DNA of 34,337 nt from JBDHTS01 sp044220535 (GCA_044220535.1 JBGAQU010000019.1:1-34337); one strand, 5' to 3'; positions 6,904-15,466 are shown, numbered from the stretch's first letter. The notes: a model not told the origin generated them from the sequence alone. Numbers and translations: made by a program.

Positions 6904-9291
6904 CTAATTAAACCAATAGGGCGTGGCTTCGGCCCATGATGAATTTTTATAATAGCGATGCAGAATATCGAATGCCTTGCGCGAATAGGCGCCATGCGGG
7001 CCGTCGCGTTCGCAGCCGTAGCGTGTGGACCTGACCGACAAATAGAGGGATTGCGGGATTCTTTTGTCTGGCCAAAGCTTTTTCAGCCATGGCATGTTGC
7101 CACCCGCTTCGGCGATGGCCCGGGCTGATAAAAATTGCGGTCCGGAAGGGATTTTTGAAAGCGCTGTCAATTCATGTTCGTCTATTAATTTCAGGAAAGG
7201 GTGGCGGGCAATCGCCCCTGCGCGTTTTGCCTCGAACAGGGTCGGATCCACTATCGGGCCGGGTGAAGGACTGTGATATTCACCATCCCAGAAACTTCCG
7301 GGCATTAACGACCACTCCCTTTCAAGGTTTTTCCTTTCCTGATCGGGTTTATAAGCGCACCACCAGTTGTTGTCACTGTGGTTATATTGGTCAATGTCCA
7401 TGGCCGACCATGAATTTCCGGCTTCGAAACCGATATTCGTCATACGCATGCGAGGATGGGACAAGAAGAACAATGTCTGGTCGAGGTCGTCGCCTTCCAA
7501 TGCTTTCAATGCCGATTTGTCGCCGCTTTCATCCAACTTTTCGACGGCCATAGCGGCATTGCGCGTGAGAGTTTTGTCTTTCAGGAGCCAGGCGCGAGTT
7601 AGTGCGGTTCTTGCAAGAGCAAGCGCATAATTATCCTTAGCAGCTCCGGAAATCTTCAATAATTCCTTTGCGGGCAAAAGATTGAACATGGGGGCCAGAA
7701 GGTCATCCGACCAGCCGTCATCCAGATCAGCCACTACGCTGGAGAACATTTCAGGCGTATCTGCCAGGATAAGACGATAGATCTTTCCAGTGTGTTTATT
7801 ATAACCGTATTTAAGATACGCCCCCGCTGTTAATGCCTTGCGGCCCCATTCATAATCGCCCTGATGAATGAACCATTCCAGTGCTTCATTAAAGATTCCT
7901 GACATATCATCGAAATAGGAAGAATAATCGGAAAGATCACGGATGTCTGTGCGTTGTAACAGATGGATGGCTGCATCATTATGATTGGCCAGTAGTTCGG
8001 CCTTGACCAATTCCTTCCAAAGCGCAAGACGGAAATCCGGCTGCGTCTGGATCAGGAATTTATTATCCAGTGCCTCATGGCCGGATTTTAAAATGGCGTC
8101 GAGATTATCTTGGCCTTTGACCGCAAAAGACAAGGCGTAAGGCAACCATTCCGGTCCTCTGCATGCCTCAAATTTTTCAAATGCGTATGTCGAGAGCTTT
8201 TTCTGCTGTGTGCGGATAGGGTTATCGAGGTCGTATAGCCGCGTCAGATTCTGAAACTGAATTGTATTGCTCAATTGAAAAAGAGAAAGCAGGTCGTCCT
8301 GGTTCATCTGATCGCGGGCAGCTTGTAACATGATGCTGTTTACAGGCTCGTTATTCATCCACCAATCCAGAACAATGGGGGATTCCCTGTTTTTTTGGTA
8401 ATAGGATGGCAGATACCAATGAATATTATAGAAGGCGTCGGCGCGGCGCTTCAGTTTATAGTCCTTATCTGCATTGTCCGGCATATCCTCCTGCCTGATC
8501 ACAGACATCAACCAGGGGATTATCTTTTTTTGCGCTGTCAGACTCTCATTTTCGTTGTCTTCACCGCGCTGAAGGGTCATCAATTCAAAGCGTATGTCTT
8601 CCATCCGTGGCCAGAGCGCTTTTGTTGCCGGGCTGGTGCGTATTTTTTCACTTTCATCCCATGCAGCATCAAGGCCATGAAGGTTATAGGTCAATTTGAT
8701 ATAGGTGCGTAAAGCATCAACCTGGCGCGGATGGCCGGTGGCAAAGGCGATTTTTTTGAATCCGTCGATAAGGGATTGTATATTTTTCGGAGTGTCTCCG
8801 CCTTGCGCTTTTGTATGATAGGAAAGGGCCAGATCCTGATATTCTTTTTCCTGTGCCAGCCGGGGTGGCAAAGCAGGGGGATTGTCCAGCGAAAGCCCAG
8901 TCTGTCCTTCGCATGCGGCCATGATTTTATCCTGATTGGATACCCAGGTTTTTAAATCATCCTGTTGAATTTTTTTGTCATCAATCAGGGCATTATAAGC
9001 CGCAATGGCGGTGTTATAGTCACATCTTGTGTATGTGTCAGCATGGACCAGGCTTTCCAAGCCTGATCTTCCAGTGATCATAATCCAGTCCGCGGCATGG
9101 CCATTGTCATAGGCGTCGCGATGGTGATCATTGCCATAGCGCCATGAGTACATTTGCGGTTTAAAAATAAAAGGTACGTCGCTTAAGGTTGAAAAATAGA
9201 AGGGATTTGCGCAGTTTTGAGCCGCGAAAGTCATATTTGAACCGAAGATGCAGAATATTAAAAAGAGCAATCCGGCTTTTATGAATTTCAT
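6904..9291 (-). CDS. Large exported alpha-helical repeat-like protein, unknown function
   Basis: This 795-residue protein is not one I can assign to a family. It starts with a signal peptide (MKFIKAGLLFLIFCIFGSNM, probable cleavage after TFAA, before QNC), so it is likely periplasmic or surface-exposed. The rest is largely helical with repeated aromatic and alanine patterns (AFATGHPRQVDALRTYIKLT, AAWDESEKIRTSPATKALWP), suggesting a TPR- or SEL1-like solenoid; that is inference. The C-terminal part holds histidine/tryptophan-rich stretches (DNNWWCAYKPDQ). The gene begins 12 bases after the dxs stop on the same strand and could be co-transcribed with dxs. It is AT-richer than dxs, so it may be a later arrival. 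Confidence 0.8.
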   Translation of the reverse strand: MKFIKAGLLFLIFCIFGSNMTFAAQNCANPFYFSTLSDVPFIFKPQMYSWRYGNDHHRDAYDNGHAADWIMITGRSGLESLVHADTYTRCDYNTAIAAYNALIDDKKIQQDDLKTWVSNQDKIMAACEGQTGLSLDNPPALPPRLAQEKEYQDLALSYHTKAQGGDTPKNIQSLIDGFKKIAFATGHPRQVDALRTYIKLTYNLHGLDAAWDESEKIRTSPATKALWPRMEDIRFELMTLQRGEDNENESLTAQKKIIPWLMSVIRQEDMPDNADKDYKLKRRADAFYNIHWYLPSYYQKNRESPIVLDWWMNNEPVNSIMLQAARDQMNQDDLLSLFQLSNTIQFQNLTRLYDLDNPIRTQQKKLSTYAFEKFEACRGPEWLPYALSFAVKGQDNLDAILKSGHEALDNKFLIQTQPDFRLALWKELVKAELLANHNDAAIHLLQRTDIRDLSDYSSYFDDMSGIFNEALEWFIHQGDYEWGRKALTAGAYLKYGYNKHTGKIYRLILADTPEMFSSVVADLDDGWSDDLLAPMFNLLPAKELLKISGAAKDNYALALARTALTRAWLLKDKTLTRNAAMAVEKLDESGDKSALKALEGDDLDQTLFFLSHPRMRMTNIGFEAGNSWSAMDIDQYNHSDNNWWCAYKPDQERKNLEREWSLMPGSFWDGEYHSPSPGPIVDPTLFEAKRAGAIARHPFLKLIDEHELTALSKIPSGPQFLSARAIAEAGGNMPWLKKLWPDKRIPQSLYLSVRSTRYGCERDGPHGAYSRKAFDILHRYYKNSSWAEATPYWFN

Positions 9292-9303
9292 GACGGGCCT
9301 GAA

Positions 9304-11205
9304 TTATAAAATTGAAATTATAGAACGAGCGATAAGCCGTGCTTCCTCATATTGCTTCTCCGGCTTGTCGTGGTCCTGGAATAGATCCGGAAGATGCATG
9401 GTTTTGACTTTGCATTTATTCAGCAGGCCTGTGGTGTTCAGGAATTCGAGGACGTGGCTGCCGAAGCCGCCGATGGAGCCTTCTTCTAGAGTTATGAGTT
9501 GCGAGTGGTGAGTTGCGAGTTGGCGGATCAACGCATGGTCCAATGGTTTCATGAACCTTGCGTCGGCGACGGTGGCGCTGATGCCTTTTTCCTGCAGAAG
9601 GTCGGCGGCTTTGAGGGCTTCGGATAGCCTTGTGCCGTAGCTGAGGATGGCGATGTCCGTGCCTTCGCGGAGGATGCGGCCTTTGCCGATTTCTAAAATT
9701 GTGCCGCGCTCGGGCAGGTCGATGCCGGCGCCTTCGCCGCGCGGGTAGCGGAAGGCGATGGGGCCTTCATTATATGCGGCGGCGGTGGCGACCATGTGCA
9801 TCAGTTCGGCTTCGTCGGCTGCGGCCATCAGGGTCATGTTGGGGAGGCAGCCGAGGAAGGCCAGGTCGAAGCTGCCTGCGTGGGTTGCGCCGTCCGCGCC
9901 GACCAGCCCGGCGCGGTCGATGGCGAAGCGGACGGGCAGGTTCTGGATGCAGACGTCATGCACGACCTGGTCGTAAGCGCGTTGCAGGAAGGTGGAGTAG
10001 ATGGCGCAGAAGGGTTTGCAGCCTTCGGTGGCCATGCCTGCCGCGAAGGTGACGGCGTGCTGTTCGGCGATGCCGACATCGAACATGCGGTCGGGGAATT
10101 CATAGCCGAACAGGTCGAGGCCGGTGCCGCTGGGCATGGCGGCGGTGATGCCGACGATTTTGTCGTCGCGCTTTGCTTCCTCGATCAGGGATCTGGCGAA
10201 GACCTTGGTGTAGGTGGGCAAGGCGCTTTTGGGTTTGAACTGTTCGCCGGTCACCACGTCGAATTTGACGACGCCGTGCATTTTATCGTCCGAGGTTTCG
10301 GCGGGGGCGTAGCCGCAGCCTTTGCGGGTGAGGGCATGGATCAGGATCGGGCCGTCATAATCGCTGTCGCGGACATTGCGGAGGACGGGGAGAAGGTGGT
10401 CAAGGTTGTGGCCGTCGAGCGGGCCGATATAATAAAAGCCGAGTTCTTCAAACAGGCTGCCCGCGCCGAGCGCCATGCGGGCGGATTCTTCGGCGCGTTT
10501 CACGGCGTGACGCAGCGGCGGCGGGAACATATCGACGATTTTCTTGCCGGTTTCCCGCGCCTGGATATAGCGGCGTGAAGACACGAGGCGGGGGAGGTAT
10601 TTGCTGAGCGCGCCAGTCGGTTTGTCGATGGACATGGCGTTGTCGTTCAGGATGACGATCAGGCGGCTTTTCAGTGCGCCCGCGTTGTTCATGGCTTCGT
10701 AGGCCATGCCCGCGCTCATGCTGCCGTCGCCGATGACGCAGACGACGTGGTTGTCGCCGCCATCAAGATCGCGCGCGACAGCCATGCCGAGGCCGGCGGA
10801 GATGGAGGTGGAGGAATGGGCCGCGCCGAACGGGTCGTATTCGGATTCCGACCGTTTGGTGAAACCGGAGAGGCCGCCGCCCTGGCGGATGGTGCGGATG
10901 CGGTCGCGTCGCCCGGTCAGGATTTTATGGGGGTAGCATTGATGACCGACATCCCAGATCAATCTGTCTTTCGGCGTGTCGAACACGGCGTGGATGGCGA
11001 CGGTCAGTTCGACCACGCCCAGGCCCGCGCCAAGGTGGCCGCCGGTGTGGGAGACGGCGGAAATGGTTTCGGCGCGGAGGTCGTCGGCCAGGGTTTTCAG
11101 TTCAGTGTCCGTCAGATCGCGCATATCGGCGGGGACGGTGACCTGGTCGAGAACGGATTGCGGCTTCGCTTGAGGCTGGCCCGCTATTTTAAGCGTTTTA
11201 GGCAT
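9304..11205 (-). CDS. dxs: 1-deoxy-D-xylulose-5-phosphate synthase
   Basis: This thiamine-diphosphate enzyme condenses pyruvate and glyceraldehyde-3-phosphate, the first step of the MEP isoprenoid pathway. It has 633 residues, a usual length. Visible motifs: DVGHQCYPHKILTGRRD (85-101), AAHSSTSISAGLGMA, the ThDP/Mg site GDGSMSAGMAYEA (159-171) ending in NDNAMSID, and the transketolase-like GIAEQHAVTFAAGMA with the catalytic Glu. The start is normal, since the family's usual LLDQV-x-PADxR pattern appears here as VLDQVTVPADMRD, close to the N-terminus. Upstream on the same strand, beyond inserted genes, lie ispA and xseB, its usual operon partners. Confidence 0.97.
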   Translation of the reverse strand: MPKTLKIAGQPQAKPQSVLDQVTVPADMRDLTDTELKTLADDLRAETISAVSHTGGHLGAGLGVVELTVAIHAVFDTPKDRLIWDVGHQCYPHKILTGRRDRIRTIRQGGGLSGFTKRSESEYDPFGAAHSSTSISAGLGMAVARDLDGGDNHVVCVIGDGSMSAGMAYEAMNNAGALKSRLIVILNDNAMSIDKPTGALSKYLPRLVSSRRYIQARETGKKIVDMFPPPLRHAVKRAEESARMALGAGSLFEELGFYYIGPLDGHNLDHLLPVLRNVRDSDYDGPILIHALTRKGCGYAPAETSDDKMHGVVKFDVVTGEQFKPKSALPTYTKVFARSLIEEAKRDDKIVGITAAMPSGTGLDLFGYEFPDRMFDVGIAEQHAVTFAAGMATEGCKPFCAIYSTFLQRAYDQVVHDVCIQNLPVRFAIDRAGLVGADGATHAGSFDLAFLGCLPNMTLMAAADEAELMHMVATAAAYNEGPIAFRYPRGEGAGIDLPERGTILEIGKGRILREGTDIAILSYGTRLSEALKAADLLQEKGISATVADARFMKPLDHALIRQLATHHSQLITLEEGSIGGFGSHVLEFLNTTGLLNKCKVKTMHLPDLFQDHDKPEKQYEEARLIARSIISIL

Positions 11206-11407
11206 TCGGAGTTTTTATCATAAAGGTATCAAAATGCGGAGTTTTTTTATAAGGGACAAAGATATTAGAGAGAAAATACTTCGTTTCATGCAGTACTTAT
11301 ATATTTAACATATATATAAATGCTTTAGTGAATTTTTAAATTGATTTTAATATTGCTTTTCAATAATGATTTTAAGTTGTCAAACTTAGAAGATTAAGGA
11401 ATATATT
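11206..11407. other. AT-rich divergent intergenic region between dxs and the 179-aa orphan
   Basis: About 200 bases, strongly AT-rich, containing runs such as ATTTAACATATATATAAATG near 11300. It must carry the dxs promoter (minus strand) and that of the orphan (plus strand), but I see no convincing -35/-10 pair. No RNA gene is recognisable. Confidence 0.4.
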
Positions 11408-11947
11408 ATGAGCATTTGTTCAGCAGAATTCGAATCCATTTTAGAAGATCCGTATAAACATGCCTTTGAAAGAACCCCGTCGCGGGATGGTCTGGTTAAT
11501 TTTGTTAGAATGAGGGCATTGCGCCAAAGCGACCCGCGTGATGCTTCGGAAGGGCCGGTTACTGGAACCCTGGTTGAATATTGCGGCCCACCTGAACAGG
11601 CAAAAGTCTGGGAAGCAATGGAAAAATACTGCAAAAGATCATATGGAAAAGATTATGGTCGTTTTGAAAGGCGTACAGGTGAAGGCCTAACCAATTTCAG
11701 CGAAATGCGCTACGGAGAAAATTGCGAAAAAGAGATATTCTTTACTCTGAAAATGGCCGTGAACCTGCATTGTTTGGAAGCGCAATCGAGGAAATGTTTG
11801 GAGAGTACCGGATACATAAACCTGTACAACCAGTTCGTCCTTCCCTGCTGGGGTGGCTTTTTAAATAAGCTAGCGCTGTTCCCAAAATCATTGGTCGATC
11901 ATCAAAGAAAAAAGACTCTAACTACAGAGCCAGACGTGGCCCGTTAG
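11408..11947 (+). CDS. Orphan hypothetical protein, AT-rich gene
   Basis: A 179-residue cytosolic-looking protein with no family I recognise. The ATG at 11408 is preceded by AAGGA at about ten bases. It is rich in charged residues and cysteines (LVEYCGP, EKYCKRSYGKDYG, RYGENCEKE, LHCLEAQSRKC), with no signal peptide or membrane helix. The gene is AT-rich and lies on the strand opposite to its neighbours, inside an otherwise conserved xseB-ispA-dxs order, which suggests acquisition. Its stop is followed at once by a palindromic repeat. Confidence 0.6.
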   Translation: MSICSAEFESILEDPYKHAFERTPSRDGLVNFVRMRALRQSDPRDASEGPVTGTLVEYCGPPEQAKVWEAMEKYCKRSYGKDYGRFERRTGEGLTNFSEMRYGENCEKEIFFTLKMAVNLHCLEAQSRKCLESTGYINLYNQFVLPCWGGFLNKLALFPKSLVDHQRKKTLTTEPDVAR

Positions 11948-11953
11948 CTGGAA

Positions 11954-12026
11954 GCCACCCTCACCCAGCTTTGTCTAGGCGCAAGCGCGCCAAGACTGCA
12001 TAATCCTCTCTCTGAAGGGAGAGGGA
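11954..12026. repeat. Palindromic intergenic repeat between convergent genes
   Basis: It begins with a CACCCTCACCC segment. A hairpin follows with 10-base arms, GTCTAGGCGC (11973-11982) and GCGCCAAGAC (11987-11996), one mismatch and a four-base loop. A second hairpin has arms CCTCTCTCT (12005-12013) and AGGGAGAGG (12016-12024). The CCCTCACCC and GGGAGAGGG words recur in the repeat at 26786-26900, so the two are probably related. It lies where the orphan ORF and the CNNM gene converge and could end transcription both ways, although it has no T tract. Confidence 0.6.
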
Positions 12027-12030
12027 AATG

Positions 12031-13338
12031 CTATGCGGCGGCGGTTTCTTTATTGAGAGGCGTCACCAAAATCTTATCGATCCGTGCATCGTCCATGTCC
12101 GCTACTTCAAACCGATAGTTATATAGCTCAAAATAATCGCCTTCTTCCGGCGACTTACCCAGATTGTCCAGCATAAAGCCGGCCATGGTGTCGAAGCTGT
12201 CGTCGACGTCGATTTCGTCGAGGCCGATGGCGATGTGGACTTCATCAATCGGCGTCAGGCCGTCAACGAACCAGGAGCCGTCCTGCCGCTGCGTGATCAT
12301 CGCGTGTTCGGGCTTGTCGTAGTTTGAGGGGAGAAGGCCGACGATGGCTTCCAGAAGATCTGAGGTGGTGATGATGCCTTCGCTGCCGCCATATTCGTTG
12401 ACGACGACGATCAGGTGGACGTTGGATTTTTTGAACAGTTCCAGCGCGTTCAGGCAGGACGCGTTTTCGGGCAGGGTTTCGACATTCTGGATGTAATCGG
12501 CAACTTTGATATCCGAATGCGACAAGGCGCCGTCCAGCAATTGCTTGGCCTGAACCACGCCGATCACTTTATCGGGATTGCCGTCGAGGACAGGATAGCG
12601 GGAATGGCCGGCTTCATGAACCTTTGTGCGGATCGCGTCAATCGTATCATGCGTATTGATATAGGTGACCGTGGAGCGATGCGTCATGATGGATTTGACG
12701 TCGCGGTCGCCCAGGCGGATGACGCGCTGGAGCATTTCATGTTCGGTCTTTTCTATCACGCCGGTTTCGACGCCTTCGCTCAACACGGCTTTGACTTCGG
12801 CCTCAGTCATGCGGTCTTCGTTCAGTGTCGCATTGCCGAAAGCGCGGTTGATGATGCGGGCGGAGATTTCAAGAACCCAAACGACGGGCGTGCAGAATTT
12901 CGACAGCGCCGCCATCGGGCGCGCGACGAACACGGCGATTTTTTCCGGTTTCCTGAGGGCAAATTGCTTGGGCACCAACTCGCCGACGACAACCGACAGA
13001 TAGGTGATGATCGTGACGACGATGGTGACGGCCACGCCTTCGCCATGCGGATAGATAAAAGCGATTTCATCAAAATAGGGTTTGATCTTCGCGGAGATGG
13101 TCGCGCCGCCATACGCGCCCGCCAGAATGCCAACCAGGGTAATGCCGACCTGAACCGTGGAAAGGAAGCGGCCTGAATCTTCGGCAAGGTTCAGCGCGAT
13201 CTCCGCGCGGCGATTACCGTGTTTTGCCAGCTGGCGCAGCATCGGTTTGCTGGCTGAGACAATCGCCATTTCCGACAACGAGAAGAAAGCGTTGAGCAGG
13301 ATCAGGGCGAAGATAATGAGGAGTTCGTTGGTGATCAT
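12031..13338 (-). CDS. CNNM/CorC (HlyC) family transporter-associated membrane protein
   Basis: A 435-residue protein of the hemolysin-C/CorB type, implicated in Mg or Co transport and homeostasis. The CNNM (DUF21) transmembrane domain covers about residues 1-190, starting MITNELLIIFALILLNAFFS and including STVQVGITLVGILAGAYGG. A CBS pair follows at about 205-335 (IMTHRSTVTYINTHDTIDAI, then VIGVVQAKQLLDG and EGIITTSDLLEAIVG). The C-terminal CorC_HlyC domain (about 345-430) contains DGSWFVDGLTPIDE and DSFDTMAGFML. The gene lies between ispA and dxs, where it does not usually occur, and follows a repeat doublet that ends only 19 bases from its start. Mg transport is also served by mgtE in this window. 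Confidence 0.9.
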   Translation of the reverse strand: MITNELLIIFALILLNAFFSLSEMAIVSASKPMLRQLAKHGNRRAEIALNLAEDSGRFLSTVQVGITLVGILAGAYGGATISAKIKPYFDEIAFIYPHGEGVAVTIVVTIITYLSVVVGELVPKQFALRKPEKIAVFVARPMAALSKFCTPVVWVLEISARIINRAFGNATLNEDRMTEAEVKAVLSEGVETGVIEKTEHEMLQRVIRLGDRDVKSIMTHRSTVTYINTHDTIDAIRTKVHEAGHSRYPVLDGNPDKVIGVVQAKQLLDGALSHSDIKVADYIQNVETLPENASCLNALELFKKSNVHLIVVVNEYGGSEGIITTSDLLEAIVGLLPSNYDKPEHAMITQRQDGSWFVDGLTPIDEVHIAIGLDEIDVDDSFDTMAGFMLDNLGKSPEEGDYFELYNYRFEVADMDDARIDKILVTPLNKETAAA

Positions 13339-13355
13339 GGTTTATCCAAACACAC

Positions 13356-13436
13356 TGTCATCCTCCGGCTTGACCGGAGGATCTATACACTGGCCCCAGC
13401 ATCGCATGGATCCTCCGGTCAAGCCGGAGGATGACA
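13356..13436. repeat. Inverted doublet of a palindromic repeat (GTCATCCTCCGG type)
   Basis: The 28 bases at 13356-13383 and at 13409-13436 are exact reverse complements. Each unit is itself a hairpin: TCCTCCGG and CCGGAGGA arms around a short core. Outer ends read TGTCATCC and GGATGACA. The 25-base spacer has no other feature. It separates the GIY-YIG gene (stop at 13454) from the CNNM gene start (13338). A third unit of the same type lies at 13761-13790. It looks like a REP/BIME-style element. Confidence 0.9.
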
Positions 13437-13453
13437 ATGCAAGGGCGGAAAAG

Positions 13454-13759
13454 TTAGCCGCAAATTTCTTCAAATAAATCTCTCCAGTCCGGATTGTATT
13501 TCTGGACTAAGTCCAGTTTCCATTTGCGATTCCAGTGTTTCAGGCGCTTTTCACGTTTGATGGCATTTTCCGGATCGTTGGATGTTTCGTAATAAACCAG
13601 TTTATCGACATCGTATTTTCCAGTGAAGCCATCATTGATTTTCTGTTTGTGTTCACTGATGCGCCTTGGCAGATCAGAAGTTATACCGATATAGAGTGTT
13701 CCGCAAATTCCGCTAGCCAAGATGTAAACGTAGTAGTTTTTATCGTTCATATCTCTCAT
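13454..13759 (-). CDS. GIY-YIG nuclease-superfamily protein
   Basis: A single-domain protein of 101 residues (98 if it starts at Met4). The GIY-YIG fold is visible: YYVYILAS (9-16), GTLYIGITSDLPRRISEHK (20-38) with the conserved Tyr and Arg, and a later REKRLKHWNRKWK with the conserved Glu. Such small proteins (UPF0213/YhbQ-like) are predicted nucleases, with no settled role. The start lies two bases from one palindromic repeat unit, and the stop lies 18 bases from the doublet of the same repeat type. The gene plus repeats therefore look like one inserted unit between ispA and the CNNM gene. Confidence 0.88.
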   Translation of the reverse strand: MRDMNDKNYYVYILASGICGTLYIGITSDLPRRISEHKQKINDGFTGKYDVDKLVYYETSNDPENAIKREKRLKHWNRKWKLDLVQKYNPDWRDLFEEICG

Positions 13760-13760
13760 T

Positions 13761-13790
13761 TGTCATCCTCTGGTCAAGCCGGAGGATGAC
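13761..13790. repeat. Single palindromic repeat unit (GTCATCCTC type) at the GIY-YIG start
   Basis: The bases read as a hairpin with arms GTCATCCTC and GAGGATGAC around TGGTCAAGCCG. Apart from one base in the first arm region it matches the units at 13356-13436. It lies directly upstream of the GIY-YIG reading frame (minus strand) and about 50 bases from the ispA stop. Confidence 0.85.
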
Positions 13791-13842
13791 GATCCCTTTC
13801 CTTACGCTAAATGCAAACTTGATCCATTAGATTCTCTTTTTT

Positions 13843-14754
13843 CTATTTCCGCCGCGTCAGCACGTAATCCGCCATATCCTTCAGCGTCTCCGCCCTTGGG
13901 CCGAAAACGTTCAGGTGGCGCTTGGCCTGTTCGACCAGCATCTGGGCGCGTTGTTTGGCCTGGTCCTTGCCCATGGTGGAGACGAAGGTGCTTTTGGCGG
14001 CTTTTTCGTCCTTGCGGGCGTCCTTGCCCATTTCGACGACATTGCCTTCGACGTCGAGGATATCGTCCGTCACCTGGAAAGCGAGGCCAAGATCGTGCGC
14101 GTAATTGACGAGGGCGCGCTTATGCGGTTCGTCGGATTTGCCGAGAATGGCGCCCATTTCGCAGGATGCGGCCATCAGCTTGCCGGTTTTCATGCGTTGC
14201 AGGCGGCTGACCGTGCCGAGATCGAATTCGGCTTTTTCGCCGAGCAGGTCGAGCATCTGGCCGCCGACGAGGCCTTGCGGGCCGGAGGCCTGCGCCAGGC
14301 AGGCGACGAGTTCGCAGCGGACTCGCGGGTCTTCGTGGGTCAGCGGGTCGGTGAGGACTTCGAAGGCGAGCGCGATCAGCGCATCGCCTGCAAGGATGGC
14401 GGTGGCGTCATCGAAGGCTTTGTGTGTGGACGGTTTGCCGCGGCGCATGTCGGCGTTGTCCATCGCGGGCAAGTCATCGTGGATCAGGGAATAGCTGTGA
14501 ATAAATTCCAGCGCGGCACCGGCGCGGCGGGCGCGGGCGGGATCGACATTGAACAGCTTTGCGGACTGGATCAGTAGGAACGGGCGCAGGCGCTTGCCGC
14601 CGTTCAGCGTGCCGTACCGCATGGCTTCGAACAGGCGGTCTTCCGGCAGGTCGGTTTCCGGGATCAGGCGGGCCATGGTTTTGGTTACGCCTTCCACAGC
14701 CTCATTCATAAGGTCCTGAAGGCCGGAACTGGCTTCGCGTGGTGAAGGGGCCAT
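13843..14754 (-). CDS. ispA: Polyprenyl synthetase: farnesyl/geranylgeranyl diphosphate synthase
   Basis: It condenses isopentenyl diphosphate with allylic diphosphates to make farnesyl (or geranylgeranyl) diphosphate. It has 303 residues. GGKRLRP lies at 52-58. The first Asp-rich motif is DDLPAMDNAD (93-102), of the bacterial type with two extra residues between aspartates, and the second is FQVTDDILDVEG. The residues before the first motif (HSYSLIHDD) are as in bacterial FPP synthases, but chain length cannot be fixed by eye. The ATG at 14754 is preceded by AGGAG and lies three bases after the xseB stop, so the two genes form an operon. Confidence 0.95.
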   Translation of the reverse strand: MAPSPREASSGLQDLMNEAVEGVTKTMARLIPETDLPEDRLFEAMRYGTLNGGKRLRPFLLIQSAKLFNVDPARARRAGAALEFIHSYSLIHDDLPAMDNADMRRGKPSTHKAFDDATAILAGDALIALAFEVLTDPLTHEDPRVRCELVACLAQASGPQGLVGGQMLDLLGEKAEFDLGTVSRLQRMKTGKLMAASCEMGAILGKSDEPHKRALVNYAHDLGLAFQVTDDILDVEGNVVEMGKDARKDEKAAKSTFVSTMGKDQAKQRAQMLVEQAKRHLNVFGPRAETLKDMADYVLTRRK

Positions 14755-14757
14755 AGA

Positions 14758-15003
14758 TTACTCCTGAGGGAAGGGGGAGGCAGACAGGCTGCCATCCTGA
14801 TGAACCGAGATTTTTTCAATTTTGGCCTGCGCCTCGCGCAGTTTCTTTTCGCAATGGGATTTGAGGGCCGTGCCGCGTTCATAGCGGGTGATCGATTCCT
14901 CAAGCGGCGCCTTGCCGGTTTCCAGTTCTTTTACGATGGTTTCCAGCTCGGCAAGGGCCTGTTCGAAGCTTAACTGGTCAACGGAAGCCGTCTGGGTGGA
15001 CAC
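14758..15003 (-). CDS. xseB: Exodeoxyribonuclease VII small subunit
   Basis: The small subunit of exonuclease VII, which degrades single-stranded DNA together with XseA (not in this window). I start it at the GTG at 15003 (read as M-STQTASVDQLSFEQ), giving 81 residues, the family length, with an AAGG nine bases upstream. The frame is open further upstream (to 15069), but that part is basic and unlike the family. The core LSFEQALAELETIVKELETG, then the APLEESITRYERGTAL helix, is diagnostic. It is the first gene of the xseB-ispA pair. Confidence 0.93.
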   Translation of the reverse strand: MSTQTASVDQLSFEQALAELETIVKELETGKAPLEESITRYERGTALKSHCEKKLREAQAKIEKISVHQDGSLSASPFPQE

Positions 15004-15202
15004 GGGATGCAGCCTTATTATTACAATCTGAAGTCGGGGCAGTGTAAGGCACATACGCCTTTTCCTCAAGGCCTACATATTAATGTGCAGTGCACAATGA
15101 TATGCAAAATATGAAGGGCTGGGTTCCGGCCTTTGCGGACCGGGGGATAGCCATATCGCGGTATACTAAGGGTAGAGCGTCATCTGTATGGAGGAGGCAA
15201 GC

Positions 15203-15352
15203 ATGGAAACTAACCCGACTTCGACCCGCGAACTGAAAAATTCAGATTTCCTGACCTGGCGCGTGAACAACTATAAGCGCAGCCTGAAGGAAAAGGCGAT
15301 CAAGGATATCTTTTATACCCGTGAGCGGGATCGATTGATTTCGCACCACTAA
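15203..15352 (+). CDS. Small 49-residue protein with its own ribosome site and terminator
   Basis: The ATG at 15203 opens a 49-residue frame (METNPTSTRELKNSDFLTWR, then VNNYKRSLKEKAIKDIFYTR, ending ISHH). GGAGG at 15190-15195 has good spacing, which favours this ATG over an in-frame ATG at 15188 that precedes it. It is highly charged, helical, and has no signal peptide. It ends 22 bases before a clear rho-independent terminator, so it forms a complete small transcription unit. I recognise no family. TATACT at 15162-15167 is a possible -10 without a good -35. Confidence 0.65.
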   Translation: METNPTSTRELKNSDFLTWRVNNYKRSLKEKAIKDIFYTRERDRLISHH

Positions 15353-15372
15353 GGCTAACAAAATTGATTTAG

Positions 15373-15398
15373 ATCCCGCCATGTGGCGGGGTTTTTTG
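15373..15398 (+). terminator. Rho-independent terminator after the 49-aa gene
   Basis: The stem is CCCGCC (15375-15380) and GGCGGG (15385-15390) with an ATGT loop, followed by GTTTTTTG. This is a textbook intrinsic terminator on the plus strand. It separates the small gene from the pentein-type gene starting at 15467. Confidence 0.9.
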
Positions 15399-15466
15399 TT
15401 AAGAATTCATTATATATTTTCCTGTAAAATTTTCATAAATATCAAAAAATCCGTTTAAAGGTATCT

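Noticed and set aside
9496..9519. Direct repeat GAGTTGCGAG twice within 24 bases
   Set aside because: It lies inside dxs and encodes a conserved stretch (QLATHHSQLITLEEG), so coding sequence explains it.
13843..14754. ORFs on the strand opposite ispA (13896-14577)
   Set aside because: Shadows of ispA in other frames, with no ribosome site or family resemblance.
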